A stretch of 24,745 nucleotides of DNA from JAGOJE01 sp964553715 (lineage in GTDB: Bacteria > Pseudomonadota > Alphaproteobacteria > Rickettsiales > Rickettsiaceae). Position 1 is the stretch's first letter, and the number at the start of each line of letters is the position of its first letter. Positions 1-7,977 of this stretch are shown here, piece after piece. The stretch lies in the NCBI GenBank assembly GCA_964553715.1, contig CAZKKY010000017.1, forward strand, positions 1 to 24,745, read 5' to 3'. The notes under the pieces were generated by a model. The model searched no databases. It was not told where the DNA came from and saw only the letters and a program-made list of their open reading frames with translations. The translations under genes and the position numbers were made by a program.

Positions 1-121
1 AAGCTGAGTCTTATAACCCCTAATCTTTCACTATTGTTGTCCAATTTAGCATAGCTAAGCATTATTTCTCCATATCATCCAACCATCTTGGCAAGGAGCC
101 TATGGGACTGCTCTACTCATC

Positions 122-194
122 GTCATTGCGAGGAGCTCTGTGCTCCGTGGAAATCTAGTCTTGCTGGATCACTTCGCGTGCGCTCGTGATGACC
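122..194. repeat. Imperfect palindromic dispersed repeat (GTCATTGCGAGGAGC type)
   Basis: The left arm starts GTCATTGCGAGGAGC at 122 and ends near ATCTAG at 157. The right arm, 164-193, runs CTGGATCACTT...GTGATGAC and is roughly its reverse complement, so the unit is a long imperfect inverted repeat. A smaller perfect stem (GGAGC at 132-136, GCTCC at 142-146) sits inside the left arm. Elements starting 'GTCATTGCGAGGAGC' and ending in 'CTGGAT...CAATGAC' are common dispersed intergenic repeats in Rickettsiales genomes. Assignment to that class is by recall of the consensus, not by a search. Confidence 0.65.
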
Positions 195-236
195 GGGGGT
201 GAGCTCGTGATGACCCGGGACTGGACAAGTGATGAC
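182..236. repeat. Short direct repeats around GTGATGAC
   Basis: The word GTGATGAC occurs at 186-193, 207-214 and 229-236, so with 21- and 22-nt periods. The first two copies extend to GCTCGTGATGACC (182-194 and 203-215). They look like partial reiterations of the right arm of the adjacent palindromic repeat. Confidence 0.6.
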
Positions 237-310
237 GGACGGAGGAGATGAGCTCAATGATTACGTAATTCTTATTATTTTCAAAGCCCTTGAACCGTCT
301 TTATTGTATA

Positions 311-346
311 AGTTGCATATTAGATTTTCTTTTCTAATATGCAACT
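311..346 (-). terminator. Hairpin after the autotransporter gene
   Basis: A perfect 14-bp stem (AGTTGCATATTAGA at 311-324 against its complement at 333-346) with an 8-nt loop begins 12 nt beyond the autotransporter stop codon. There is no strong T tract on either side, so termination may be inefficient, or the hairpin may protect the 3' end. Confidence 0.55.
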
Positions 347-358
347 AAAATCCTTATA

Positions 359-3300
359 TTAAAACTTCACTTCTAATTTTACAAAACCACTATGAGCTTT
401 ATAGCTTTTTCTGAAGTGGAAGTCATAACCTAATCCTAAAGTTAGGGCATTGTGTTTGCTAATTTCAATAGATGAACCTATATTATACATATCTTTAGGA
501 GATTTATCCGTAGGTGATAAATCGGTTCTTCCATTATAAGATGTAGCAGATAGCTTAATCTTAGTCTTTTTTTGGTTAAAGACATGCTTGACTTGCGCAT
601 GGATAGATGGCGCGACCATAACATCGTCAGATACTACTAAGCTTCTAGATATTGCAAGCCCTAAATTACCAGCAAAATTACTAGAGTTAATAGAGCCGCC
701 ACTATGCTTAACGCTTAGGGCATCATAAGCTACCCCAACCTTTGGAGTAAACAAAATATTCGCGCTATTTAAACGAGTATTATTACTTAGAGTAAGGTCA
801 CCCTTAAATAAGCCACCCCTATTGCTTTTCTTCCCTTTTTCTAGTCCTTTTATTTTTAGTAATCCGTATGATATATCACCAGATAAAGCAAGGCTATCTG
901 TTATATAATATCTGGAATATATAGTACCTAAATTAGCATCGGAATTCATATTGTAAGATCCCATAATCTTGGTCTTAGCATCAGCATGAGTAAATGCAGC
1001 ACCAAGAATTAACTTATTCTCTATAATGTCTATGTCAGCACCAATAATCCCACCAAAAGAATTTGTTTTAAAAGAGTTGGACCCTTTTTGTTTTGCAGTA
1101 GATATAAAAGCTTTTGTCCATAATCTTTTTGCTTGCGCTTCAGAATCTTCATCACCTGCTGCTGCGGCAGCAGCTGTGCTTCCAGTATCTGGCACGTCAA
1201 CTGGAATATCAATATTCGGTAGCACGGCTGATGGCGGCATAATGTAGCTTGCACTACTAATCATTGCAGAATCAATAGCATCGCTAATAGGGTCTGTAGT
1301 ATGACGGATTATGTTAGTTGCATTTACACCCTTAGCTGCAAGCACTTCTGTTAATGGGGCCTTGCTAGATATATACTCTTCTAGCCTTTCTTTTTCTTGA
1401 ACAAGCTCTACTTTTTCTTCCTCTTGCTTTAGTCTGCGTATTTGATCTTCCGAAAGATTTTGTAATACTCTAACAACGTCTCCTAAGTCTTTTAGTTTTT
1501 TACCCTGCCAAATAGCTTGTCGCAACTTCTCCCATTTACTCTCTTCATCCTTTTCAGAAGATGTAAAACCCTGCTGCTGAGCCTGATAAACAATATTTTG
1601 AAGTTGGAGTTTCTGATTATTATTATGTGCTAGTTTTTGCTTAGCCTTGCGATTTTTCCAGCAATGCTGAATCTTTTGAGCTTCATCATTTTCAGGCAAA
1701 TCAAACAATCTTGAGATACCTTCAAGATTCTCATCTTCTAGTTTATCATCCTTGTTATGAGTATCAGATTTTTTTAGAGCATCTTTTTGGCGTATCAGAT
1801 CATCCGGACTAAACGAAACCTTCTTAAGTTGTTCTGAGTGTTTGGTTTCATTATATTCTTCCTGCAAAGATGTATTTTTTTCCTCTGTTAGGTCTGATGT
1901 ATCACTCTCGCTTCCTCCAGACAAAGATACATCTATCTCACTTTCACTTTTGCTTCCTTCAGAAATGGACTCACTAACTATACTACTTGATTTACTCGTA
2001 ACCGATTGACTATGGATAGAAAGATTCTCACCTTCTAGTTTATTAAGGTTTTCCTCTGTTAGGTCTGATGTATCACTCTCGCTTCCTCCAGACAAAGATA
2101 CATCTATCTCACTTTCACTTTTGCTTCCTTCAGAAATGGACTCACTAACTATACTACTTGATTTACTCGTAACCGATTGACTATGGATAGAAAGATTCTC
2201 ACCTTCTAGTTTATTAAGGTTTTCCTCTGTTAGGTCTGATGTATCACTCTCGCTTCCTCCAGACAAAGATACATCTATCTCACTTTCACTTTTGCTTCCT
2301 TCAGAAATGGACTCACTAACTATACTACTTGATTTACTCGTAACCGATTGATTATGGGCAGACAGATTCTCATGTGTTAGAGGAGAATCATTATTTTCTA
2401 TTTCTTGTTTATACTTTCTAAGATTATAACCCCTAGCTATCTTCTGTATTTGGGTGGCAGATTCGTTATAACTCTCAAGCAATGCAGTAAGTGATGGATT
2501 ATTAAAATATGAAATATATTCAATATTTTCTTCTGTAAGATAGTCCCAATTTTTATTCTTCAATGTATCAGTTAACTTTTGTACATAGTCTTTATCATTT
2601 ACAAGTTGTTTTTGTAATTCTTCAGCGAACACCTGATAATTTGGATCTTGAGCCAAATCTATCTCTTCACCTGAAAATACTCTTGTACGTAAATATTTAT
2701 ATTTTACAATCTTATTTAAAGATTCTTGAGATTGACCGAAAGAAGTATTTAATTTTTCTTTTTCTTCTGCCAACAAATCAACATCTATTAATTTTATTGT
2801 TCCTGTAACGCCTGTTATAAACTCATTGGCCTTCTCTTGCACCTCAGAATAAGGAACATCAATCCAGTTCGCAAGTTGTAAGAAATCTTTTTCACTTTTT
2901 GTGAAATAATCTGGAATTTTATTAACCGCATCTTTTTGTAAGCTTCTTAGAAGTGGTATATAAATTTCATTGTGATTAATTAATTTTTCATTTTTTGTCT
3001 TACTATCTTTTGACAAAGAACTAAAAGTATCTTCATATTCATAATATTTACTACTCTTGTCATTTATATTAGTTACACCTTTTATTAAACTAATATCGTC
3101 TTTACTTGTTGAATCAGAATTTAGATTATTATCTATAGACAAATTAGCTATTTTAGCCGAAATATCTTGAATAGCTTCTATAGGATTACTATTAGTATTT
3201 ACCCAAGCATGCCTTATGTCTCTAATAATATCATCTCTTAACTCATCACTTATTGCCTTACCTTCAGTAAACTTCTCCATGTAGTTAGTAGCAGATTCTT

Positions 3301-4027
3301 TTTGAGCTTTTAATTCATTCCTCGCATTATAACCCCTAGCTATCTTCTGTATTTGGGTGGCAGAAGCATTTTGAAGTTGATCATCAGATAATTCATTTTC
3401 ACTTCTATCTGAACCTGAAAGACTAGTATTAATAGAGCTAGAATCATCACATGAAGAGCTTTTTACAATAGACTGATCAAAACTCACATCTACGTCTTTC
3501 CTCGCACTATAACCCCTAAACACACTCTGTATCTTAATGGCCGATTCTTTTTGAAGATCTAATTCTTTCCTCGCATTATAACCTCTAAATACCTTCTGTA
3601 TCTTAGTAGACGATTCTTTTTGAAGGTTCATTAAATAGAGACGAGCAGTTTTAAGTGGTTGCATCAAATTTTTATTTAATTTTCTAAACTCTCCCAAATA
3701 ATCATGATCATCTCCGAGTTTTTGTGGATCTTCTGATAACACTCTGCTGTATAGCCTACTCAAAGTCTCAATTTGTTCATTTGAATTATGTGTGTTTTTC
3801 AAATCCTCTAAATATTTTGCATAATTTTGCAATTTATTAATAGAATCATTAATAGCATCTTTTGATAAATCAAGCTTATCTAGTTTTATTTCTTCTATCT
3901 GATCAGAAACTTTACTTTTGACGTCCATAAATTCTACCCCAGAAGCCTCTACAGTAGAGGAACAAACAAAACTAGATAACACAGCAGTTGCAAGCATTGC
4001 TTTTAGAAAATTTTCTTTATTACCCAT
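359..4027 (-). CDS. Sca-like autotransporter with IQ motifs and Ser-rich repeats
   Basis: This 1222-residue protein is a predicted type V secreted surface protein. Residues 1-29 form a signal peptide (basic start, hydrophobic core, cleavage near VEA-SG). The passenger carries IQ motifs of form IQxxxRGxxxR at residues 143-153, 166-176, 226-236 and 527-537, plus a degenerate one at about 786-796. Three 57-residue Ser/Glu/Asp-rich repeats lie at about residues 553-716. A Gln/Glu/Lys-rich, probably coiled segment and a poly-Ala linker (about 948-955) lead to a C-terminal beta-barrel from about 960, ending in Phe as autotransporters do. The layout matches rickettsial Sca proteins, but I recognise no specific Sca. 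IQ motifs bind calmodulin in eukaryotic proteins, so a host-facing role is plausible but unproven. The start at 4027 gives a clean signal peptide, an AGG 8 nt upstream and a good promoter. Confidence 0.9.
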   Translation of the reverse strand: MGNKENFLKAMLATAVLSSFVCSSTVEASGVEFMDVKSKVSDQIEEIKLDKLDLSKDAINDSINKLQNYAKYLEDLKNTHNSNEQIETLSRLYSRVLSEDPQKLGDDHDYLGEFRKLNKNLMQPLKTARLYLMNLQKESSTKIQKVFRGYNARKELDLQKESAIKIQSVFRGYSARKDVDVSFDQSIVKSSSCDDSSSINTSLSGSDRSENELSDDQLQNASATQIQKIARGYNARNELKAQKESATNYMEKFTEGKAISDELRDDIIRDIRHAWVNTNSNPIEAIQDISAKIANLSIDNNLNSDSTSKDDISLIKGVTNINDKSSKYYEYEDTFSSLSKDSKTKNEKLINHNEIYIPLLRSLQKDAVNKIPDYFTKSEKDFLQLANWIDVPYSEVQEKANEFITGVTGTIKLIDVDLLAEEKEKLNTSFGQSQESLNKIVKYKYLRTRVFSGEEIDLAQDPNYQVFAEELQKQLVNDKDYVQKLTDTLKNKNWDYLTEENIEYISYFNNPSLTALLESYNESATQIQKIARGYNLRKYKQEIENNDSPLTHENLSAHNQSVTSKSSSIVSESISEGSKSESEIDVSLSGGSESDTSDLTEENLNKLEGENLSIHSQSVTSKSSSIVSESISEGSKSESEIDVSLSGGSESDTSDLTEENLNKLEGENLSIHSQSVTSKSSSIVSESISEGSKSESEIDVSLSGGSESDTSDLTEEKNTSLQEEYNETKHSEQLKKVSFSPDDLIRQKDALKKSDTHNKDDKLEDENLEGISRLFDLPENDEAQKIQHCWKNRKAKQKLAHNNNQKLQLQNIVYQAQQQGFTSSEKDEESKWEKLRQAIWQGKKLKDLGDVVRVLQNLSEDQIRRLKQEEEKVELVQEKERLEEYISSKAPLTEVLAAKGVNATNIIRHTTDPISDAIDSAMISSASYIMPPSAVLPNIDIPVDVPDTGSTAAAAAAGDEDSEAQAKRLWTKAFISTAKQKGSNSFKTNSFGGIIGADIDIIENKLILGAAFTHADAKTKIMGSYNMNSDANLGTIYSRYYITDSLALSGDISYGLLKIKGLEKGKKSNRGGLFKGDLTLSNNTRLNSANILFTPKVGVAYDALSVKHSGGSINSSNFAGNLGLAISRSLVVSDDVMVAPSIHAQVKHVFNQKKTKIKLSATSYNGRTDLSPTDKSPKDMYNIGSSIEISKHNALTLGLGYDFHFRKSYKAHSGFVKLEVKF
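1880..2371 (-). repeat. 171-bp tandem repeat inside the autotransporter gene
   Basis: Almost three copies of a 171-bp unit encode 57 residues each. The landmark CCTCTGTTAGG falls at 1882, 2053 and 2224, exactly 171 apart. The units are almost identical at the DNA level. The copy encoding the N-terminal-most repeat has a few changes (AHN for IHS near its start), and the last protein repeat diverges after TEE. The frame is kept, so copy-number change would lengthen or shorten the passenger without breaking it. Confidence 0.95.
2423..2461 (-). repeat. 39-nt IQ-motif DNA module, copy 2
   Basis: This stretch is identical base for base to 3326-3364. It encodes the SATQIQKIARGYN core of the fourth IQ motif, while the flanking DNA of the two copies differs. 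The identity extends through synonymous positions. Confidence 0.9.
3326..3364 (-). repeat. 39-nt IQ-motif DNA module, copy 1
   Basis: Identical to 2423-2461; it encodes the core of the third IQ motif (residues 226-236). The first and second IQ motifs at 3569-3601 and 3500-3532 are related but diverged versions, 23 residues apart. Confidence 0.9.
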
Positions 4028-4071
4028 AGAATACCTAACAAAAAGGTTAATTTTTATAAAACTTAAGTGTA

Positions 4072-4100
4072 ATTATAGAACAAAAAACAGGTAAAATCAA
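4072..4100 (-). promoter_or_regulatory. Sigma70-type promoter for the autotransporter
   Basis: On the minus strand TTGATT (4100-4095) is followed after 17 nt by a perfect TATAAT (4077-4072). Transcription would start near 4065, giving an untranslated leader of about 38 nt before the start codon at 4027. Confidence 0.7.
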
Positions 4101-4251
4101 CCAAAAATTAATTGTTTATCTTATTGGTTATATTTAAGTAATAAAAGTATCCTTCAGATGTAACTGAAAGAATGCGTCAAAGCCTACCCAAATTTAGCAT
4201 AAAAACTAAGCCTCACTTACCCATAATATTAATTTTTAGAGAAATAAATGA

Positions 4252-4280
4252 TTGATTGTTAGATTTATTTAGGTTATCTT
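4252..4280 (+). promoter_or_regulatory. Candidate promoter for rpoZ-spoT-acpS
   Basis: TTGATT (4252-4257), a 17-nt spacer, then TATCTT (4275-4280): four of six consensus bases in each hexamer. It lies about 40 nt before the rpoZ start and is the best fit in the 291-nt divergent region. Confidence 0.35.
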
Positions 4281-4318
4281 ACTATCTGTTAAATATATGA
4301 ATTTTATAGAGGAAATTT

Positions 4319-4714
4319 ATGGCAAGAGTCACTGTCGAAGATTGTATGCAAGAAGCCAAAGACAAGTTCGAACTTGTAGTGCTAACTGCGGAAAGGGCCA
4401 AGAGAATAAGCTCTGGCGCTGCTATTACTGTAGATAGAGATAATGATAAAGACTCTGTAATAGCGTTAAGAGAAATTGCCAAAGGGACTGTTTCTATTGA
4501 ATCTCTGAGAGAATCTCTAACTGCTAGATTGCAGAGAATGAGTAAAATTGATGATATTGAAAACGATGATGAGATTTTAGATTCTAGTGATGATATGTCC
4601 GATGAGTTTGAATATATTTTAGGCGGGGCTGACTTATTTGAAAATTCTGAAGACCTAACTGACGAAGACCTAAATGATGGAACCTATGACAGCGATGTAG
4701 CAGACGATAAATAG
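4319..4714 (+). CDS. rpoZ: RNA polymerase omega subunit
   Basis: The 131-residue protein begins MARVTVEDC and continues with the omega core: FELVVLTAERAKRISSG, then a run of charged residues and ALREIAKGTV. Omega binds the beta' C-terminus, assists polymerase assembly and, in proteobacteria, forms part of one ppGpp site. The last 45 or so residues are a highly acidic Asp/Glu tail, as is common in alphaproteobacteria. AGAGGA lies 7 nt before the ATG. It is followed 8 nt later by spoT, and the rpoZ-spoT pairing is the classical arrangement linking ppGpp synthesis to its target. Confidence 0.96.
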   Translation: MARVTVEDCMQEAKDKFELVVLTAERAKRISSGAAITVDRDNDKDSVIALREIAKGTVSIESLRESLTARLQRMSKIDDIENDDEILDSSDDMSDEFEYILGGADLFENSEDLTDEDLNDGTYDSDVADDK

Positions 4715-4722
4715 GTGATAAG

Positions 4723-6870
4723 ATGGATAAAGAGCGTAAGGACATCATAAAAGAATTGAAGTCCTATAACTCTGGCCTATCAGAGGAGCTCTTTAATAAA
4801 GCGCTAGACTTTGCCATTAAGTGGCACGGAGACCAAAAAAGAGAATCCGGAGAGTTATATTTCTATCATCCATTAGAAGTATGTAAAATTGTAATAGCTA
4901 TGAAGCTAGACAAGGCCTCTATAATAACAGCATTACTGCACGATACTGTAGAAGACACAGAACTTACCTTAGATGAAATAGAGAAAAATTTTGGATCTGA
5001 AGTTTCAAAATTAGTTGACGGCGTAACGAAACTCACCAAAATCTCCTTCCAGCCAGACCATGTTCGACAAGCAGAAAATTTTAGAAAATTATTACTCGCA
5101 ATGAGTAATGATATAAGAGTTTTGCTTATAAAATTAGCCGACAGGCTACATAACATGCGCACTATAGACCATGTCAAATCTCCTGAAAAAAGGCTACGCA
5201 TAGCTATAGAAACTATGGAGATTTATGGCCCACTTGCAGAACGCATGGGTATGCAAGAATTAAAGCTAGAACTTCAAGATATAGCTTTTAAAGTAATACA
5301 TCCAAAAATCCGAGATTCTATTTTATCGCGCCTGAAAAAAATGGCTAGTAATGGCGAAAAAATAGTAGAAGATATAGTAAAAGAGATTCGCAATACTCTA
5401 GACGCATCAGGAATGAAGTCGGAAGTGTATGGTCGCCAAAAAACACCATTTTCTATATGGATGAAAATGAAGCAAAAGAATGTTAGTTTCGAGCAGCTAT
5501 CTGACATCATTGCTTTTAGGATAATTGTAAATACATTACCTGAGTGCTATCAGGCTTTAGGGGTTATTCATTCGGCTTATAAAATGGTGCCAGAAAGTTT
5601 TCAAGATTTTATTAGCACACCAAAAAACAATGGATATCAGTCCTTACATACACTTGTTGTAGGGCCTATGCAACAAAGAATTGAGGTACAAATTCGTACC
5701 CATGAAATGCACGAAATAGCAGAGCTAGGTGTTGCTGCGCACTGGAGGTATAAGCAAAAATACAGTTCCTCTGATGGAAATCAATATCGCTGGCTGAGAG
5801 ACCTTCTTAATATATTAGACCAAGCCAAAGATTCCGAAGAATTCTTACGACATACAAAACTTGCTATGTATTATGACCAAGTTTTTTGTTTTACTCCTAA
5901 AGGCGCTTTAATAGGCCTTCCTAAAGGCTCTACAACAATTGACTTTGCTTATGCTGTGCATTCCGATGTTGGATATCATTGTATTGGAGCAAAGGTAAAT
6001 GGACGTATGGTTCCTCTTAGTACTGAACTTGAAAATGGTGATCAGATAGAAATCATTACTTCTAAGAACCAAATTCCTGCTCCATCTTGGGAAAAATTCG
6101 TTGTTACTGGTAAGGCAAAACTTGAAATAAGAAGATTTATTCGTCTGCAGAAACGCCAGCAATATATCAAGCTTGGTAAAGTAATTTTAGAAAAGGCATT
6201 TAAGGCGAATAATTTAGAATATAGCGATAAGATATTAAATGAAATAGCCCCATCTTTTAAGAAATCTAATGCTGATGATATAATATTTGCAGTTGGTGAA
6301 GGGTCTATATCTAGAGAAGCTGTAATAGAGCATCTTAAACCATCTTCTAATAATAAAATTCGTTCTACATTTTCCTTCTTTAATTTTAGAAAAAATAAGC
6401 CTTCATCCCAGCAATCGCAAGACCCTGTTCCTATACATGGCCTAATTCCTGGCATGGCTCTTCATTTTGCGGGTTGTTGCCACCCTCTCCCTGGGGATCA
6501 AATAGTAGGCGTAATACATACTGGTAAAGGTGTTACAATTCATAGGTCTGATTGCGAAATGCTCAATAATTTCATAGGTACTCCTGATAGAATTATCGAT
6601 TTAAGCTGGGATTCTGACTCTAGTAATGTACCATATATATGCAGGCTCAAAGTTATACTGCTTAACGAACCTGGAAGCCTTGCTGTCCTATCATCTGAAA
6701 TCGCAAAAAATAATGCTAATATCACTAATCTTAGAGTAGTTACTAGAAATAGAGATTTCTTTGAATTCACATTTGATGTACAGGTAACAGGTTTAGAGCA
6801 TTTAAATAACATTATTCTTTCTCTTCAAGCTAAAGATGGTATTCATTCTGTAGAAAGGTGCAAAGTATGA
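4723..6870 (+). CDS. spoT: Bifunctional (p)ppGpp synthetase/hydrolase
   Basis: At 715 residues this is a full-length long RelA/SpoT homologue that makes and degrades the alarmone (p)ppGpp. The hydrolase domain has the HD motif His73-Asp74 with Glu77-Asp78 (HDTVED) and LADRLHNMRT near 138-147. The synthetase domain has Arg238/Lys240/Ser244/Lys248 (GRQKTPFS...K), DIIAFR at 261-266, YQSLHT and EVQIRT at 321-326. A TGS domain follows from about 386 to 447, then a conserved Cys/His patch (HFAGCCHPLPGD) and a C-terminal ACT domain. No key motif looks lost, so both activities are predicted. AGGTGA precedes the ATG. The stop overlaps the acpS start as ATGA, implying co-translation. Confidence 0.96.
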   Translation: MDKERKDIIKELKSYNSGLSEELFNKALDFAIKWHGDQKRESGELYFYHPLEVCKIVIAMKLDKASIITALLHDTVEDTELTLDEIEKNFGSEVSKLVDGVTKLTKISFQPDHVRQAENFRKLLLAMSNDIRVLLIKLADRLHNMRTIDHVKSPEKRLRIAIETMEIYGPLAERMGMQELKLELQDIAFKVIHPKIRDSILSRLKKMASNGEKIVEDIVKEIRNTLDASGMKSEVYGRQKTPFSIWMKMKQKNVSFEQLSDIIAFRIIVNTLPECYQALGVIHSAYKMVPESFQDFISTPKNNGYQSLHTLVVGPMQQRIEVQIRTHEMHEIAELGVAAHWRYKQKYSSSDGNQYRWLRDLLNILDQAKDSEEFLRHTKLAMYYDQVFCFTPKGALIGLPKGSTTIDFAYAVHSDVGYHCIGAKVNGRMVPLSTELENGDQIEIITSKNQIPAPSWEKFVVTGKAKLEIRRFIRLQKRQQYIKLGKVILEKAFKANNLEYSDKILNEIAPSFKKSNADDIIFAVGEGSISREAVIEHLKPSSNNKIRSTFSFFNFRKNKPSSQQSQDPVPIHGLIPGMALHFAGCCHPLPGDQIVGVIHTGKGVTIHRSDCEMLNNFIGTPDRIIDLSWDSDSSNVPYICRLKVILLNEPGSLAVLSSEIAKNNANITNLRVVTRNRDFFEFTFDVQVTGLEHLNNIILSLQAKDGIHSVERCKV

Positions 6871-7235
6871 TTTATGGCATTGGAAGCGATATAGTAAATA
6901 TAAAACGCATTGAAAGATTATTAATCGCATATGGCAATAGGTTTATTAACAGAATTCTAAGCCCTTATGAAATAAGCCAATTTAAGAAGAAAAACTCCCC
7001 TTCTTATTTAGCAAAAAGATTCGCCGGAAAAGAAGCATTTTCTAAAGCAATAGGTACTGGAATAGGTAAGCCGCTAAGATTTAATGACATCACCATCTTT
7101 AACAACGATTTAGGCAAGCCTGAAATTCGTATAGAAGATATGACTAAAATGCACATCTTAAAGAAATATCAAAACATCCATATTTCATTATCTGATGACT
7201 ATCCTATGGCTATTGCATTTGTTCTTATTTCATAA
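6867..7235 (+). CDS. acpS: Holo-[acyl-carrier-protein] synthase
   Basis: AcpS transfers 4'-phosphopantetheine from CoA to apo-ACP, activating fatty acid synthesis. The 122-residue protein has the N-terminal GIGSDIVNIKRIERLL motif with the metal-binding Asp8, and RFAGKEAFSKAIGTG with Glu56, both diagnostic of the family. I chose the ATG at 6867, which overlaps the spoT stop and has AAAGG 8 nt upstream; a GTG at 6858 would add three residues before the conserved start. Alphaproteobacteria often keep rpoZ, rel and acpS close together. Confidence 0.93.
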   Translation: MIYGIGSDIVNIKRIERLLIAYGNRFINRILSPYEISQFKKKNSPSYLAKRFAGKEAFSKAIGTGIGKPLRFNDITIFNNDLGKPEIRIEDMTKMHILKKYQNIHISLSDDYPMAIAFVLIS

Positions 7236-7271
7236 TATATTCTACCCTAATAAATTAAATAGGTTACAAAA

Positions 7272-7799
7272 ATGAATATAGAAAAAATTTCTTACGGTAA
7301 TAACGCGCCAGATGAAATCAACGTTATTATTGAAATACCAATGAATAACGACCCTGTGAAATATGAATTCGACAAAGACTCTGGCGCATTAATGGTAGAT
7401 AGATTCATACAAGTTGCTATGCATTATCCCTGTAACTATGGTTTCGTTCCCCACACTTTATCTGACGATGGAGACCCAATTGATATAATGGTTGTAAGTA
7501 ACCATCCGGTCGTTCCTGGCGCTGTTATGAAATGCAGGCCAATAGCTGTTCTTATAATGGAAGATGAATCTGGCGGGGATGAAAAAATAATAGCAGTACC
7601 TACTTCTAAACTAGATATAAGCTTTGATTCTATAAAATCTATAGAGGATTTAAACCCTATGTTAAAAACTAGAATAATCCATTTTTTTGAACATTACAAA
7701 GATCTTGAAAAAGGTAAATGGGTGAAAATCAAAGGATTTGAAGATGCTTCTACAGCAAAAGACCTAATCCGCCAAGCGGTTGAAAGAGTTAAAAAGTAG
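7272..7799 (+). CDS. ppa: Inorganic pyrophosphatase, family I
   Basis: This soluble enzyme hydrolyses pyrophosphate from nucleic acid and aminoacyl-tRNA synthesis and so drives those reactions. The 175-residue length is normal for bacterial family I. The signature DGDPIDIMVV places the metal-binding Asp66, Asp68 and Asp71 as expected, and Asp98/Asp103 lie in the loop EDESGGDEK. YPCNYGFVP precedes the signature and HYKDLEKGKWVKIKGF is the C-terminal active-site helix region. It starts 36 nt after acpS with AGGTT upstream and may be co-transcribed with it. Confidence 0.97.
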   Translation: MNIEKISYGNNAPDEINVIIEIPMNNDPVKYEFDKDSGALMVDRFIQVAMHYPCNYGFVPHTLSDDGDPIDIMVVSNHPVVPGAVMKCRPIAVLIMEDESGGDEKIIAVPTSKLDISFDSIKSIEDLNPMLKTRIIHFFEHYKDLEKGKWVKIKGFEDASTAKDLIRQAVERVKK

Positions 7800-7826
7800 C
7801 GAATATTTATGTTGTGCTAAAGTATA

Positions 7827-7853
7827 AAAATATAGAGTATTTTAATTTTTTTT
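7827..7853 (+). terminator. Weak AT-rich terminator after ppa
   Basis: A 6-bp all-AT stem (AAAATA at 7827-7832, TATTTT at 7838-7843) is followed by AA and eight T residues. The T tract is good but the stem is weak. Confidence 0.4.
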
Positions 7854-7874
7854 CATAAATATGCATATTTCTGT

Positions 7875-7902
7875 TTGACGTTTGTTATGTTTATGATATA
7901 CA
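7875..7902 (+). promoter_or_regulatory. Candidate promoter for the first Adr-like gene
   Basis: TTGACG (7875-7880), a 16-nt spacer and TATACA (7897-7902) lie about 75 nt before the start codon. A separate TATAAT at 7947-7952 has no matching -35 hexamer. Confidence 0.4.
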
Positions 7903-7977
7903 TCTGACGGTTGCCTTTATATGGTTTTTCTACAAAGGTATTTACATATAATGTTAATAAATATTTAGGGATATATT

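Larger units (their letters stand above)
1..310. other. Non-coding left flank with repeats
   Basis: No convincing gene is present in these bases. Positions 1-120 and 240-310 are AT-rich and show nothing I can name. Positions about 120-240 are distinctly GC-richer than the rest of the window and hold the repeat elements listed separately. The short string at 11-22 resembles part of the DNA that encodes the IQ motifs of the neighbouring autotransporter, but the match is too short to build on. Confidence 0.6.

Noticed and set aside
11..24. TTATAACCCCTA resembling the IQ-motif coding DNA, possibly a remnant of another IQ gene
   Set aside because: Only about 12 bases match, and no reading frame or further IQ residues surround them.
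1158..1174. Perfect small inverted repeat GCTGCTGC/GCAGCAGC as a regulatory hairpin
   Set aside because: It is the natural outcome of Ala codons in the poly-Ala linker of the autotransporter and needs no other explanation.
1026..1247. Open frame on the plus strand with a poly-Ala run
   Set aside because: It is antisense to the poly-Ala linker and barrel of the autotransporter, has no ribosome binding site and no family resemblance.
1880..2371. CRISPR-like array because of regular repeats
   Set aside because: The units are 171 bp, contiguous without spacers, in frame and translated within the autotransporter.
6858..6866. GTG start for acpS at 6858
   Set aside because: ATG 6867 gives the canonical AcpS N-terminus, the usual ATGA overlap and a properly spaced AAAGG.
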